DNA of 64,000 bases from Linyphia triangularis. Taxonomy: Eukaryota; Arthropoda; Arachnida; Araneae; Linyphiidae. Within the stretch, counting starts at the first letter, position 1. The number at the start of each line of letters is the position of its first letter. The stretch spans positions 27,372,123 to 27,436,122 of the forward strand of contig OZ021732.1 of the NCBI GenBank assembly GCA_963978545.1, given 5' to 3'. The position numbers were made by a program, and so were the translations under genes. Of the stretch, positions 12,401 to 25,227 are shown piece by piece. The notes under the pieces are model-generated. The model did not search any database, was not told where the DNA came from, and worked only from the letters and a program-made list of their open reading frames with translations.

Positions 12401-14500
12401 AAATAATTTATGTTTTTAACTTATAAATTTAGATGCAGCCCGGCTGTAGGGCACGAGTCGCTACTGCTTTCTTGCCGTTACTTCCAAAGTAAACCTCATC
12501 ATTATTAGTTTTGAAGTATGAGAGACCTTCCTAATAGTTCCTATATTGTCTCAATATTATCAATGAAGACCTTGAAAGTAACAAATGTAACATCAACGTG
12601 TACTTAAATAACTGTATTTAACATTAATTGTATTATAGTTATATTTATTCATAGGTAATACTCAATGATGATATTATTCACCACCACTAGGGCCTTATGT
12701 GCGGCTTTTGAAAATGGGGGGGGGGGGGAGAAAAAACCTTTTAATGTGTTATTCATGTATGGCAAAACAGTTTTTTTTTTTTTTATCTCGAATATGAATT
12801 ACATAATACAGAACTCCGCACGTTAATTAAAAATAGAAAAAATTGGTCGTTAAATTAAAGTCGGTTTATTACACAGATAATACCATTTAGTAATTGAAAT
12901 CGAAAAGATATCTTGTAGCTCGTTTCAAGAAGAAAATTCTGAAATAACGTAATTTATTTAGCATTTAAATTATTGCTTGATATTTAAGAGTTTATGAATG
13001 AAAGGGAAAAAGCAAGGATCACTCCCGTAGCAAGTAGGTCTTGTGCAGATGTTAAATTAGGACATCATCAACCTCACATAGATCCCTTACGCGTGTGTTG
13101 GATGGCTGAAGAGAACCTTCTGATAAGGTTAATAGTACATTGCGTTTGTGACAAGTAACTAAGTATCCGTAATAATGTAAATAGGCAATAATAATAGAAA
13201 TGACCGAATCATGCAATAACTCAATTATGCAATAAACTTTTCTTCAATAAATGTAATAATAATACTCAATGTTGTACGACAACCCAAGTATGACTGAGGT
13301 CTGATAGAGGACAACATTTAAACTAACAAACACAATTTATTTTAACACCAATTTGATATAACAGCAATTGAAATAATAATCATTAGCTCACTGAATTTGA
13401 ACATTATCATTATAATAATAATAATCAATTTTTACATTTAATATTAAATAAATCTATTTTCTTATATATTAAGTTATTTAAATTAAACTCCTCCTCAACT
13501 ATTAAATAATCGACTCACCCAACTCCTCATGCTCATCGAAATAATAATCCATTTTCGTACATGATAACTTTGAGTAAAAAAAAAACACTAAAACGCCAAC
13601 TCTTATGACGAATCGCACACCCATTCAAAGCACTCGTATAGAGCAACACACATTCCTTTCAATGGCAATTCAAAACCTGCAGTAGGGAACCCATAGTTGA
13701 AATGAGAACGCACTCTGGTAAATCGTCAAATCGCCAGGCCGTCGCACTGCCCAGCAAGCAAACACGTCCACCGGCGTAGCCGGAGCCAAAGTCTGTGAAG
13801 TCTACATTTTATATCACTAAAAACTGCTTCTCTATGAATGAGCGAAATACTCGTGCAAGGGTTTTTAAAAACTCTGTTTCCATACAAATCTCACTTTAAC
13901 GAATCGCAAAGAAAATCCCGTCTAAAAATACACGTATTAGAATTTCACTGGATAACTTTTGATCCTCCTACAAACATTTTATTGGAAGAAAGGTGCAATT
14001 GTAAAATCACTCACCCCTCGAAAATATTCGTAGACTTATAAATTTCGCAGAAGACACATTGTGTTAAACTGCCAAAAATCACAAAAAATCCAACACACTT
14101 TGGCGCCAACTAGCCGCTTCTATAGAAACTGCAAAATATAACTCCTTTGAAACCCTTAAATTTATTACGTGAGGGAGAAGGCATGATCGACTAGGGCCTA
14201 CATCAAAAGTGCACGCGAGACACGCTAAATTCGCAGGTGTTCAGGAACGAAATCTCAAACTGACCCCTGCTTTCCCTTGAAAAGAACCCAATTTCTGTAA
14301 AAGGGAAGACAGCAATCTAACACGTGGTTCCATATCTTCCTGAGACCCACAACTGTGTGAAACGTGATTTAAAGCTAATTTTTATGTATTTTATTCTTTT
14401 GGGTCTAGGTAACATACTTTTAAAGCTCAGATCTGATCCACGCACTTAAAGCACACTTAGAGAAAAAATGACTTTCTCCTTAAGCTTGCAAAAATTCTGA
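12400..14500. other. Gene-free stretch with mixed old repeats
   Basis: No frame here is convincing. The segment 13500-14350 is less AT-rich than its surroundings and includes a short palindromic ccaccggcgtagccgg near 13770 and a phrase tttggcgccaactagccgc near 14100. It may be a decayed mobile element, but I could not find paired ends. A G run lies at 12717-12728. Confidence 0.4.
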
Positions 14501-14589
14501 AATTTAATTGTTCAAATGTGAAATTTAATCATGAAAGGCTGCAAAATAATTTCATGAGGACGTGATACATAAAAATACTTTACAGTTAG

Positions 14590-14817
14590 TGCAAAAAAAA
14601 AAAAATTGTTCGCGCTGAACATCCGGACATCAGTGTCCATTGCTGGCATGTGCTTCGCACCAATTTTCCGTGACGCCTCTACTAGCAGAGAAACTTTTTT
14701 TTGCCGTTTGTTTCCAGACTCTACTTCGTCACAATCGGTGGAACTATCATCAGCTGTAGGACTGAATTCGGTTATTTCATGCAAAGAAAAATTATGCACC
14801 CAAAATCCGATGTGCAT
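14590..14817 (-). pseudogene. Short coding-like fragment of unknown origin
   Basis: On the minus strand the frame gives an acidic-then-basic stretch (TADDSSTDCDEVESGNKRQK and then a KVSLL segment) followed by a run of T residues and AT-rich sequence. Just upstream (about 14817-14870), a different frame reads a Pro-rich stretch that could join by one frameshift. Base composition suggests a decayed coding fragment, perhaps transposase-derived. No catalytic motif can be seen. Confidence 0.25.
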
Positions 14818-14940
14818 TTAAATGTACGCGGAGCCTCAGGAGGATATGTGGCTACTTTTTCAGGACTATCTTGTTTTCATGCACTCTCTATTTTTCTTAA
14901 AAAATCTTTTCTAAATATCTATTCCCCCCGAGAAGTTTAA

Positions 14941-17108
14941 TGACACCAATGTCCAAAGTAGACCATTGCACTCAATACAATTCGTTAATCAATCAGGTAA
15001 TTAAATTCGATCACAGAAGTTATTTAAGGGATTGCACAAAAATAGTGTCAAGCTATGTTTTTATAGGTTTCTGTTTTCCTAAATCTCATATCCATATTCC
15101 ATTTCCGTGCTAAGCACAGAATTGGCATTTACAACTGAACTCGCCATGAGAAATAGCGGCTCAAAGTTTAATAACTCCTGTAGTTGATGCTAACTTGGTC
15201 ATTAATTTAATAGCCTTTTAATATTCTATTTTATTTGCAGATGCGACATTACTTTATCATTATGAAAAACAAATTACAGCGAACCACCTGTTAACAATAA
15301 CTCAAGTTAGACAAACTATTTAGATACCACATATTGCTCAGAACTGCAGTACATTATTTTGGTCACTAAATTGTAATTGTCACCTTTTAATGAGTACATT
15401 TTAAAAAAAAAATTATTGTCTAATCAGTTAAGCTTTTTTAAAACAAGACTTAACTTGCTTGTAGTGTCAACTTTGGATAAGCGGGTAATCAACTCGTGAT
15501 ATGAGTAATACTATCGAGAAACATTTAAAATTTGATACCATAGTGTTTAAATCTTAATTTTTTAAAAATATTTTATTTCTCTTCATTTATTTTCCTCTGT
15601 TCCTCTGTTCTGATCACATACTGAGGTGAAACGAGACACATTTAGTTCATTAAGAAGTTATCGCGTTACCAATTTCAATTAAACAAATTGCATATATTTA
15701 TAGATTTAATGCTTTTCAGAATGCGCATTAAAAAAAACTTCACCATCTAATTTTCTTAATTACTTTTTGTAGTAAAACAGATGAATAATTTTGTTTTATA
15801 TTTTTGTATTATGATTGGTCACAAACATGTCCCAAGCGTTACCATGCGATGGACCCATTAAAAATAACGCCTACTACAAGGTCCACTGTAGAATACATAA
15901 ATACATTCTCACAAAATTAACCACGTGTTGTATGTGACTGCTATTGTGCGTAGTTGGTAAAGAAGCAAATAGCTAAAGGAAATAGCTACTACATGTTACC
16001 CATACGGTCACTTCTGTATAATCCGAAGCAATCACCCGATCTTAAAAAAGGGTCGTCCTAGCCCAGCAAAAACTTCGAAGCCGAGATATGGTTTCGCATC
16101 TTTAATTAACCCTGCCAATCGATAGCATTTTCTTACTGGCGTAATATTTTTTGTAAGCAGTAGGAACTCAAAAAACTTTAATCAAATATTAAAAACAAAC
16201 GAGAAAGAAATTAAACAATCCGAAATCAAAAGCATTTAAATGAAGCAACCTCAAAGGGAGATATCCGTGAGCAATCTAAAAATAGAATTCTCTTTTCAAC
16301 ATCATCTTTAAAAGCTTCTCCAATCCTTGATATCAAAACTCTCACTGAGCAGAACTAATAATAAAAAAAAAGTGGTAAAGATAAAAAATTAAAATTTTTA
16401 AGCAATTCCAATATGAGTCATTCTTTGAGAGAGAAAGAAAATTACTTTTTCAGTACCTAGAATAATTTCTTATCTTCAGATGACGGACATATTAATCTCA
16501 ATGACGTGCACAGTTATCTATGACGTTAATCAAATCTGAAAAATCGAAAATATTTTCAATTTGTTCTTTGTCTGAAGCCAATTTTGATGAAAAACATAAC
16601 TATGATTTTTGAAATGCTGCATATGTGTAGTCAAAAGTACCATTTGAAAATAATTTTGTCCTGAAATATCAAAATATGAATAAAAAAACAAGACCTTTAA
16701 GAACGCTTGCAGTACAAGTATAAAGAGTGTTTTTAATCTGATTTGAATTTTTGTGAGTTTTTCTGAGTATTTGTAACAACTTAAAAATCTTTCTAATCGA
16801 TAAAAAATCAAGTAACTCGCGTAGAATTTTTATTTTTTCTAGAAAATTATAGCTGTTTACACAATTAACTTTATTTACCTGTCTATCTCTCATAACATAC
16901 TTCAGTATGCACCTCATTTTCTTTTACATTTTTCTTTAGTTTTATCTCTTTGATTTCTCTCCCCCCCCCCTCTCCCTTCCCCTCTCTCTGAGTTTTTGGG
17001 GTTCGAGACGTTTGAACGAAAATCTACAGAAAAAAACTCTTGGTTTTAAACGGTTATGGAAATTTGGCCCACCCCCCTGATAAAATTCCAATATTTTTAC
17101 GCATAAAT

Positions 17109-17141
<33 letters not shown>

Positions 17142-17540
17142 CATTGATGAACTTTTGAACACTTGAACTTTGAAGCAAGAGGAAGGTCACTAAATAAAAT
17201 ACTATACGATTTCGAAAAAAACACTTCATTCTTCTTTCTAACCCTTTTAAGAGTTGCTCATAACTCAATATTAACTGAATGAATTTGAATCTCTTTTTTT
17301 TTTAAAGGTATTTTGATTAATCCAGATTATCTGGAACGCAATTTAATTCCGAGTATACGAGGAAAGGGGAGAATGCTCATAAATTACAATCGACTGAACT
17401 ATTATGAACCGGGAAACGCTAGGCTACAGCTATTTCAGCAACAACAAAAAAGCGCCATTTAATTCAGCTAGCCCTAAATAATATTAATAGTTTCATGGGG
17501 CTCGTTGGCCATCAAGATACTTATTGAGAATCTTTTTTAA
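14941..17540. other. Gene-free AT-rich stretch
   Basis: Contains a CT-rich tract (about 16960-16995) and a long T run (about 17110-17137). Open frames on the minus strand at 16530-17268 are long only because of these low-complexity tracts. I see no gene. Confidence 0.5.
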
Positions 17541-17553
17541 ACCACAGTTTAGG

Positions 17554-17735
17554 TTGGTTGGTTGTTTTCAGATTATCTGGCGCTGTCAGCAACACGAGGG
17601 CTATAATGCGCTGAAACATTCGTCATTAGACAAGCCAACATACATTTACAAACACCCATGCCTAACACGGGACTCGAACCCGCAACCTCGCAGTCTAGAA
17701 GCTACCACGCTAACCACTATACCGTTTGGTCGGCC
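17554..17735 (-). repeat. tRNA-derived SINE, family 1, copy 2
   Basis: About 180 bp, head at the right with intact B box (GGGACTCGAACCCGCAA on the plus strand), AACC-type tail at the left. Perfect 12-bp target duplications CCACAGTTTAGG flank it at 17542-17553 and 17736-17747. Confidence 0.93.
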
Positions 17736-17747
17736 CCACAGTTTAGG

Positions 17748-19388
17748 AGAAAAGTCTGTAAGTAATAAGTATGTCCTCATAATAACTTTAGAAAATTAGT
17801 AGAAAAATACTAATAAAGTATATGACACCAGCGTAGTCAGAGAGAACAAAATATATCGGAATTTGTTATTTGACCTTATTTAATGCCCATAAAATGCGAG
17901 AAACTATTGTAAAGAATCCGAGGCTAGTTCATATGTCACTTGTTACTTACACTATATGTTATAAACTGTGTAATATATCACAAGAGTAGCTCCCGCCGAG
18001 TTATTTACCGTTGTTTGTTGCCATGGAAGATTAGTCCGATTTTCCATAGAGGATTCCAGGGGAAAGACGTTAAAGTCTTTCTGAAAGCCAAGATAGAAAT
18101 ACACTGGCGGTATTTCATAGATTATCAAAACAGATTTATTCAAGGAAACGATTTCTCATCAACAAGACACGAATGCTATATTGTAATCTTTCATGCTCCC
18201 CAATTTCCTGCGTGCAGAACCCTTATTGCAAATCGAAGAGTTTTGTTTCTATAAATACCGCAATCATTTACACTTTCTGTTGAAAGCTATTTTCGATAAA
18301 AAATACACAATAGCTCTAATTATTTGATTATAAGATTAATATGTAAAACCATCATATTAACACTTAGATTACGTTGCTAATGCTTCCTTTACAAAATATG
18401 AGAAAATGTTTTAGATGTTGAATGCGGCAAAGAAAAATGTTATGAAATATGGCCAAGGTGCACTTAAGAAAGAACCGTGAGAAGTGTACAGATGTTTGAT
18501 AAGAAAATGTTGACAATCCTTCCGCACAGGATACAATGCAATGAAATGCTTTAAAGTAATTTTAGCTCCAAGGTAAGTAATTTTTTTCCCAAGGCAATTG
18601 AATGTTTCTTGATTTTTGAATCTTAAAAACAGATCGAAGGCCTATTCCTTCATTTTGTATATTTTCTCAATTTGTATGTTTGTAAAATTTTAATATTTCA
18701 TATTCAATTTGACCCATTTGGATCTATATATAGTTAGTCGAAACGGTACCATACTTAGGTAAAACGTTAAAGAACATATTTAAACATTGTATGTAATCCC
18801 ATTTCCCTGTGGTAATAAATTTCAGTAATGGGTAAGTGCATTTTGGGTAGGCGTTTATCCTGAAAGTTAAATTCAAAAAGGTTTCTAGATGGAATTCATG
18901 CTTTTGAATTTTTATAAAACTTTCGAGATTTACATGTTTTTCTAAGTGTAATTTTTCCTTATCTGCAATGCTGTATTTTAAAGATTTTCTGTGGGGCATC
19001 TATCATGCGTTTCTTTTATATATGTATATGTCACGCAATGTCCAGCTTTGCAGTACCGCACCATTCAATGGAAATATTTAGCAGGTTTTCATATGGATCG
19101 GATGGGGAGGGGTTGAGCTCGAGTCGCCTATTCTAAATTAGCAAACAATTATTCACTTCAGAGAAAAATTTACTTGAAATTAAATGGTTAACCATATTCA
19201 AAATTGTCAAAATATGCCAATAAATTACCAAACATTTAAAACAATACCAAAAAATGCCTACACTGTTTCCAATCATACAAAATCACAAAAATCAATATAT
19301 GCAAGCAAACCAATGTACTAATGTAATCGTGCATTTACATACTATAAGGATGACTAACCTATTAATGAATAACGCATCTCCTTTTCAG
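17748..19388. other. Upstream region of the LRR gene
   Basis: No coding exon is supported. A 5' non-coding exon and promoter of the LRR gene must lie here or further left, because its first coding exon starts at a splice acceptor. TATA-like runs near 18726 and 19018 are too common in this AT-rich DNA to call. Confidence 0.35.
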
Positions 19389-22300
19389 ACTCCAAGCATG
19401 TCATTTAAGTGGTTTGTAGTAGTTCTGTTGACGATACTATGTCCTGTGTGGAGCTGCCCTAGCGAGGAATCAATCGCCCCCCACTGTATCTGCAAGAACC
19501 TTGGGGATGGTCCCATTCTCTTATGTTCTAACTTGATGAATGCCGAAGAACTCATCCCTCCCATCAAGGCCACAGATTCCATGAATATGTTCGCTATCTC
19601 CATCATTGACTCATCCTTGCTTTATATACCTGGAACTGTATTCAAGAATACCAACTACGCAAAGGTGGGTATGGTTGGAAAGGATTTGACTTTAAATGTT
19701 CTGTCGCGTGTGAAATAACTTCTTTTTGGAGGCCATTTAATGTTAATTAAAATGTCATTGAAATTTCTGAACTAACATATCTGGGTACAACATAGGTTTA
19801 AAATCTATGTTGAAACATCATGTTAGTATTTAAGCTCTTATCTTAAAATCTTAAATTATCTTTAGCGATCCATTATGTGTCCGAAAAAATAATTCTTATA
19901 GTGCCAACAAAATAATAGTTATTAATTAGTAATACTGAAATGTTTGTGCACCTATGTCGAAATTACTTAAGAGTTTAATAATTGATGCATAATAAACTTA
20001 CTTGGACTCTCGAAATCATTTCATGCATAAAATGCTTACAGATAATTCAATATACCATTCTAAGATTAACAAGGTAATACAACGTTCTTCCAGATTCGAT
20101 TCGCGAACTCCCAAATAATGTCCCTGTCCGACTCTGACCTGGCCTTCGAGGGCCTGGAGGACACCCTTGAAGAAATTCGAGCCACAGATGCGCACTACAT
20201 AACCACCTGGGACTGGTCTCAACTGAGGAATCTCCGGCGCATCGACCTCATCGATATCAACATGATATCTATGTACTCACTTGACCAACAACTGCCAACA
20301 CTTAAATCACTTACAGCTCTGGGTATCAGTCGAGCTGAGATATCTTTCATACATGAGACGGCATTTGAAGGACTGGAAAACCTGAAGACGCTTTTACTGA
20401 AGAACAATGAGATTACTTCGATGAGACGAAGCATGTTACCCACACCTGCTACACATCTGTATTCGGTGGATCTCTCGTATGTGTTTTATCAGAGTAATTT
20501 TGCTCTGCTATGTTCATTATTCCTTACTCAATTGACTGCATCATACTTAATAAGTTTTGAGTCACCAAGATTAATCTAAAACCGTTTTCGAAAATTGTGA
20601 TAAACTCATCTCGGCACTTTAGGTATGGATGAATAATAAGAATTTGTGTCAAATGGGACTATCCCTCAACAATATTTAGTAATGTTTAAAGAAAGGAAAA
20701 CTGGTGGAATATTTACGAATCAGTCTGCGAGAGCATAATTATTTCTCATAACAAATATTTAAAGGTGAATTTTCTGAAATTAAATTTGAAGGAGACAACT
20801 TCATTAAGTCCTTTGAACATGTCAATAAAATATGTCTACTATAATGAAATATTTACTGTGCTTCCCACTTTCTGAATCGCCTCTTCAACGGTACAATACA
20901 ATAAGTTCAGAGGTCCTGTAAAGTTCCACAGATAAGTTTAAATGATCATTGGACTCTGATCTTGAGCATATCCAGTATACTTAATAAGTTTTGTAAAATA
21001 TTTATTGTACCTTAAAGTTTCTTTCAAATTTTTAAAAATGCATATTAGATAATTTGGGGTATTATTGCAAGTCCAATAGGAATCTGGTGGTTTCATAATA
21101 AATATTTCAATACACCACAGATAACTACTGCGGAGGGTTAAAGTTCATTTTTACATGGAAAATAGAAAACATTACTTTTATAATATTGGTTAATTGAACA
21201 ATCTGCCGGACTACATAATAATTTGTACTGGAGTCGACAGTATTTAAAAACATTTGCACCTATACCGGGGAACCATCCAGAAATATTAAATTGGATGAAC
21301 CTAGATGGATCATGTGCTTGTAATTGATGGTCGTCATTTTTGTATTTCTATTCATTTAGTTTAAATTTCAGGGGTAACCAGCTCGCAGAGTTACCGCATG
21401 ACATGTTCAGTGGAATGCCCAGCTTAAAAGAAGTGAGATTAAGCGACAACCAATTTGTAACTTTGGATGAGGATACTTTTAGATGGCCTTTCGAGAAACT
21501 ACAGGAGCTAATGCTAGATGGTAGGTTTAGCCAAGTTCTTGTTTATGAATTTTATAACAAATGCTTCTCATCACAATGCTAAAGGTTACAAAAGTTTACT
21601 AAAATATATAGATATATACAGTGTCTCCTAAAATTCAGTATTCACTACACATTATCGCATAAAAATTTACAAAAAAGAAATTATGAAATAGTTATTTGAA
21701 GTACAAAATTTTTGCAGAAACGATCTATTTCGATTTTTAAAAATTGACGATTTTGTGCATGCAGACAATTGACGAAATGCTCGCAAATGCTAGCTAGATT
21801 ATATTTCGAGATGTAGATTTTTTTTTTGCAATATAATTCTAATTCATGAGTTATGTACAAAACAGAAGCGACCATTGATATAAGTGTATGCTTCAAAAAA
21901 ATTCCGAGGTGCATATTCCTGAAAATCAGACTGTCGCATATTTTTTTTTTTTTTTTAGCTTTAGCACTACACAGACAGATGCGGAGAGATGAAGATTATA
22001 TAAAGGCGCGATTCATCTGTTTCTTCAAGGTCAACATTGATAACCATAAATACATATGTTGTAGTCACGTGCGATATGTCACATTAAAAAGGAAAGATTT
22101 CGTCAAGATTAGTTTCTCTACCCAAATTTCTCCGGAATCACAGGAAATCAATTTATATTTTAACTTTAAACTATAAATGCTACAGTCATGTGTTAATACA
22201 TCAGTTTGAAGGTTTTTATAAGATTAGTAGGATTGCACAAAATTCAACCGCAAGTACTATAAAATTCGATCGAAAGAGTTCATTCTTAGTATTTTATTGG

Positions 22301-23702
22301 AAGTCTATATTTAGTATCAGATACATATATAACGGCCTGGAACTTATTTTAATTTATACGTATTATAAAAATATTCAAATTGACAGGATATTTTCATTTT
22401 TGTCATAACACGCAGAAATTTGAGAGTTTTCAGTCATTTAACCAAATTTTAACATGCTTGGCATTTGGACCTGATGTAACGCAATACTTAAAAGTGGTCT
22501 TTTAGTGACAATGACTGTCAAAATTCTACTTGCTAATTATTAGAAATTAGTGATCGACTAGAACCCCTTCGGTAACTCTAATACGTTAGTCCATATATTT
22601 CATAACAGTGAACAGAAATTAATGTGTGATATAAACCGCCAAATGACACCTTACCTTCCTAAAATGGTACTATAATTGTTTATACCATATTCCATTCCTA
22701 TATACCATATACTATTTCACCATATATACCGTCATGGGGTTAGAGCATACTGCCTTACTATACATAACCCTTCGATTCAATTGGATAATTTTTTCACGTG
22801 GCATACTTACTCTAGTGTTTTGGAACACTTGAGGCGATCATAAGGACATAGGACTAAATAATGATCTCCAATTGTAAATTCTGAAAAGCTCAAAAGCGGT
22901 ACATTGCTTCATTGAGACGATTCTAATTGAATCGCTACTATACTATCTCCCATCTAATGCTGTGTAATAAATTGTCTTTTTTTATCAACTCGCGTTAACT
23001 AGTTTAGGATAGAGTTGCTTATATATATATATATTAATTATCCCGTTGAACGTAGGCGGGACGAAAACTTTGCCAAACGGATTCTATTTGTCCGTTAAAA
23101 CTGTCTAGCTACCCCCCCCCCCCCCAAGGAGGTCAGGTAACACGAAATCTTCGTGGCCAACAAAAGTTCGCCAAGTCGACGAGGTATTGTATAAGTTCCG
23201 ACGATTGTTAAGTCTTCTTCAGCTTCATGTCAATAGTAAAACGGTTATTCAGAAGTTGCAGTTAGAGATCAGTAGGGCGAATTCAAAATGTTGGTTAAAA
23301 TTCCAAGTACGGTACAAATTCTGTACCAAGGTGATTTTACCAACAAATGACAGACGCCGCCATTTTTTTTTTTTTTTAATAACAAGTTAATTGTCTATGG
23401 TTTCCAGAATTTTGCGCGGTTTTATGTAAACAATTCTTGGAACAGAATCCATACCGTACTTAGAAGTTTTATCAAAACTTCTTTTCTTCGATGATTATTT
23501 CAAGGAGAGAGATAAACATGAAAGCGACACAAGTTGTATTTAATTAATTTTTTTAGGCAACAATTTCCGTTGTGACTGTCGTCTGAGATGGATCGTGAAT
23601 ACCCACAAACCACATTACTTCCAAGGTGCCTGCGCTCTACCAGAGAACATGAAAGGAGTGCCTCTAAGAAATCTGAACAATAAAGTCCTTTGGTGTTTTT
23701 AA
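19389..23702 (+). CDS. Secreted small leucine-rich-repeat protein, four coding exons, complete
   Basis: Exons: 19389-19664 (acceptor TTTTCAG; ATG at 19398), 20094-20476, 21372-21520 and 23557-23702, with GT/AG at every junction and phases that join without a break. The product is about 314 residues. It starts with a signal peptide (hydrophobic VVVLLTILCPVW), then a cysteine-rich N-terminal cap (CPSEES to CKNLGDGPILLCSN). LRR units follow with phrases such as LENLKTLLLKNNEI, VDLSGNQLAELP and LKEVRLSDNQF. A C-terminal cap has the CDCRLRW motif and a final Cys. There is no membrane segment, so it is probably secreted. Splice joints fall inside LRR motifs (DLS|GNQ, LDG|NNF), which supports the model strongly. 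AATAAA follows at about 23762. Many arachnid proteins of this shape are labelled luciferase non-catalytic-subunit-like; the real ligand is unknown. A paralogue lies at 62660. Confidence 0.85.
19665..20093 (+). other. Intron 1 of the LRR gene
   Basis: Starts GTGGGT after a lysine codon and ends TTCTTCCAG. Both flanking exons are in phase 0. AT-rich, with no embedded repeat recognised. Confidence 0.8.
20477..21371 (+). other. Intron 2 of the LRR gene
   Basis: Starts GTATGT and ends AAATTTCAG. It splits a serine codon of the LRR consensus LSGN. No embedded element is recognised. Confidence 0.8.
21521..23556 (+). other. Intron 3 of the LRR gene, carrying a MITE
   Basis: Starts GTAGGT and ends TTTTTTTAG, splitting a glycine codon. 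About 2 kb long. It contains a family-B inverted-repeat element near 23275-23490, an AT run near 23022-23036 and a long C run at about 23111-23125. Confidence 0.75.
23275..23490. repeat. Inverted-repeat MITE family B, copy 1 (in LRR intron 3)
   Basis: Left arm phrase ccaagtacggtac with attctgtaccaag; right arm, inverted, ttcttggaacagaatcc with ataccgtactta. The centre has a T run and gccatttttt. The same order of motifs occurs at 30655-30905. Typical small non-autonomous element with no coding capacity. Confidence 0.6.
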
Positions 23703-23871
23703 ATGGATTACTGAACCAATTTACCAATTTGAATTTGGTGGACTTTTAAGAATTAACTGTAAATAAATAAAAGTTCTGTCAATAAAGTACTTTTAGACTT
23801 AACGATTGTGGTAAGAGTAATGTCCTCACAGGAAATTTCAAAAATACTAAGTTAAGGCACTTCAAAACTTA

Positions 23872-24141
23872 GAATTTCCTAAATATTTACAATGTAAAGA
23901 CTGTATCATAGGTTAAAATGATTCCCTAATTAAACTATTATTTATCAAAAATTAATTTTGAGATTTTATGTGTGTGGCATAAGGGTTAGACGACAAATGT
24001 ATTCTTAGCATATCCATTTGTCGCCTAACCCCAATGCACACACATAAAATCTCAAAATTAATTCTTGATAAATAATATATTAATTGGAGAATCATATTAA
24101 TCTACTATACAGTCTTTACATTGTAATTAATTAGGAAATTC
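23872..24141. repeat. Large near-perfect palindrome, about 270 bp
   Basis: Left arm from gaatttcctaaatatttaca and right arm ending gtaattaattaggaaattc are inverted copies. The inner part is the best conserved: ttttgagattttatgtgtgtg on the left pairs with cacacacataaaatctcaaaa on the right. The loop near 23995-24010 is only a few bases. It lies just downstream of the LRR gene's last exon. Most likely a fold-back MITE; arm ends are blurred, so no target duplication could be fixed. Confidence 0.8.
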
Positions 24142-24565
24142 TTTCATGACAAAATAGTGTTAAAAAATTACTCTTTTTAGATTACACCTTTCTTTGAAAA
24201 ACAAATCTATGTTTAAATATAGGAAATATAAAGTTGCGATACCAAACAAAATCAGGAAACGTTGACTCGACTAGAGTGTACCAGTAAAAAACAAAAGGAA
24301 TTTTAAAGTAAATCTGTTGACAAATTAACCGAGATAATATTCCATATTGTTACGAATTTCTGTATATTTGTAAATATTTCGTAGCATTAAGTAAAAAGAT
24401 AAATTTATGTACATTTCGCATAAAGCAGTGCAATAGTTTGTCTTAGTTCGCTTTCATGCAATGTGTCTCCTGAAGCTTGAAAACGAGTTTTACGGTGATA
24501 ATGCTGGGAAGCGAATTTTACAAAGAGTAGGCCATTTAACATTATGGTAATGGCAATCTCGCCAA

Positions 24566-24665
24566 ATTGGCGAGATAGAGCCAAGTTGGGGAAGGTTTTG
24601 GTGACTTATTTTTGTCGCCAAATTTGGCGAGAAATCGCCAAATGTCGCCAAACTTGGTGACATTT
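24566..24665 (+). promoter_or_regulatory. TTGGCGA motif cluster inside solo LTR 1
   Basis: Several direct and inverted copies of TTGGCGA/TCGCCAA occur within about 100 bases, upstream of the LTR TATA box. The arrangement could bind a factor (the core resembles E2F-type sites) or fold into hairpins. A fuller version is in solo LTR 2 at 49600-49720, and it is missing from solo LTR 3. Confidence 0.45.
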
Positions 24666-24837
24666 TCGGTCCCCTTATACGATCTGGAAAGTTCTCCAAA
24701 TGTCTATTGCTAGAAGATCCACGAAGATTCGCTTTTCCTATATAAGCCCAAGAGAACGGGTGATGCAGTTAGTTGACTGGAGTTACTGAGTTAGCTGTCT
24801 CTCAGTGAGCATTCAGAGTAGTTCTAAAAGCGAACTG

Positions 24838-25017
24838 TTGGTTGGTTGTTTTCAGATTATCTGGCACCGTCAGCAACACGAGGGCTATAATGCGCCGAAA
24901 CATTCGTCATTAGACAAGCCAACATACATTTACAAACACCCATGCCTAACACGGGACTCGAACCCGCAACCTCGCAGTCTAGAGACTAGCATGCTAACCA
25001 CTATACCGTTTGGTCAG
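24838..25017 (-). repeat. tRNA-derived SINE, family 1, copy 3 (inside solo LTR 1)
   Basis: 180 bp with intact B box and AACC tail. Target duplications ctaaaagcgaactg (24824-24837) and ctaaaagcgaattg (25018-25031) differ at one base. It interrupts the LTR, so it is younger than the LTR insertion. Confidence 0.93.
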
Positions 25018-25227
25018 CTAAAAGCGAATTGTATTGCATTGTCTTTTGCGGCGATTTGTAGCAGTTGTGTATCAAGTTTTTAACTGCTGTTTTGTGCTCT
25101 ATTGTTGTGTGAAGAGTTGTATTGAATTTACTAGAACGAGAAGTTCTGGAGTTATATCGGAATAAATTTCTGCAAGTTTTGATCTGCTTTGGCTTCAATT
25201 CTTTCGAACCCATCCACGCAACAATAT

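Larger units (their letters stand above)
24358..25223 (+). mobile_element. Solo LTR 1, Ty3/gypsy-like, carrying a SINE
   Basis: Starts TGTTACGAATTTCTG and ends CCACGCAACA, the TG...CA ends of an LTR, with ATAT directly on both sides (24354-24357, 25224-25227). A TATATAAG box near 24740 and an AATAAA near 25162 give plus orientation. No internal gag-pol is attached, so it is a solo LTR left by recombination. A family-1 SINE is inserted at 24838-25017. Related solo LTRs lie at 49393 and 52314. Confidence 0.85.

Noticed and set aside
16942..17268. A 108-codon minus-strand open frame with a Lys run
   Set aside because: It spans a long T run and a CT-rich tract; the openness is low-complexity and nothing resembles a protein family.
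17524..17799. A conserved-looking small protein containing KHSSLDKPTYIYKHPC (also at 5257, 24805, 58073)
   Set aside because: This is the SINE family 1 read on the antisense strand; it appears wherever a SINE is inserted.
22190..22408. Extra exon of the LRR gene in intron 3
   Set aside because: The flanking exons join in frame at the consensus LDG|NNF, giving a normal LRR-to-cap junction, and the intron frames have no LRR pattern.
24358..25223. Solo LTR 1 and 2 as the two ends of one retrotransposon
   Set aside because: Each has its own ATAT on both sides and they are about 24 kb apart with unrelated complete elements between them, so they are separate solo LTRs.
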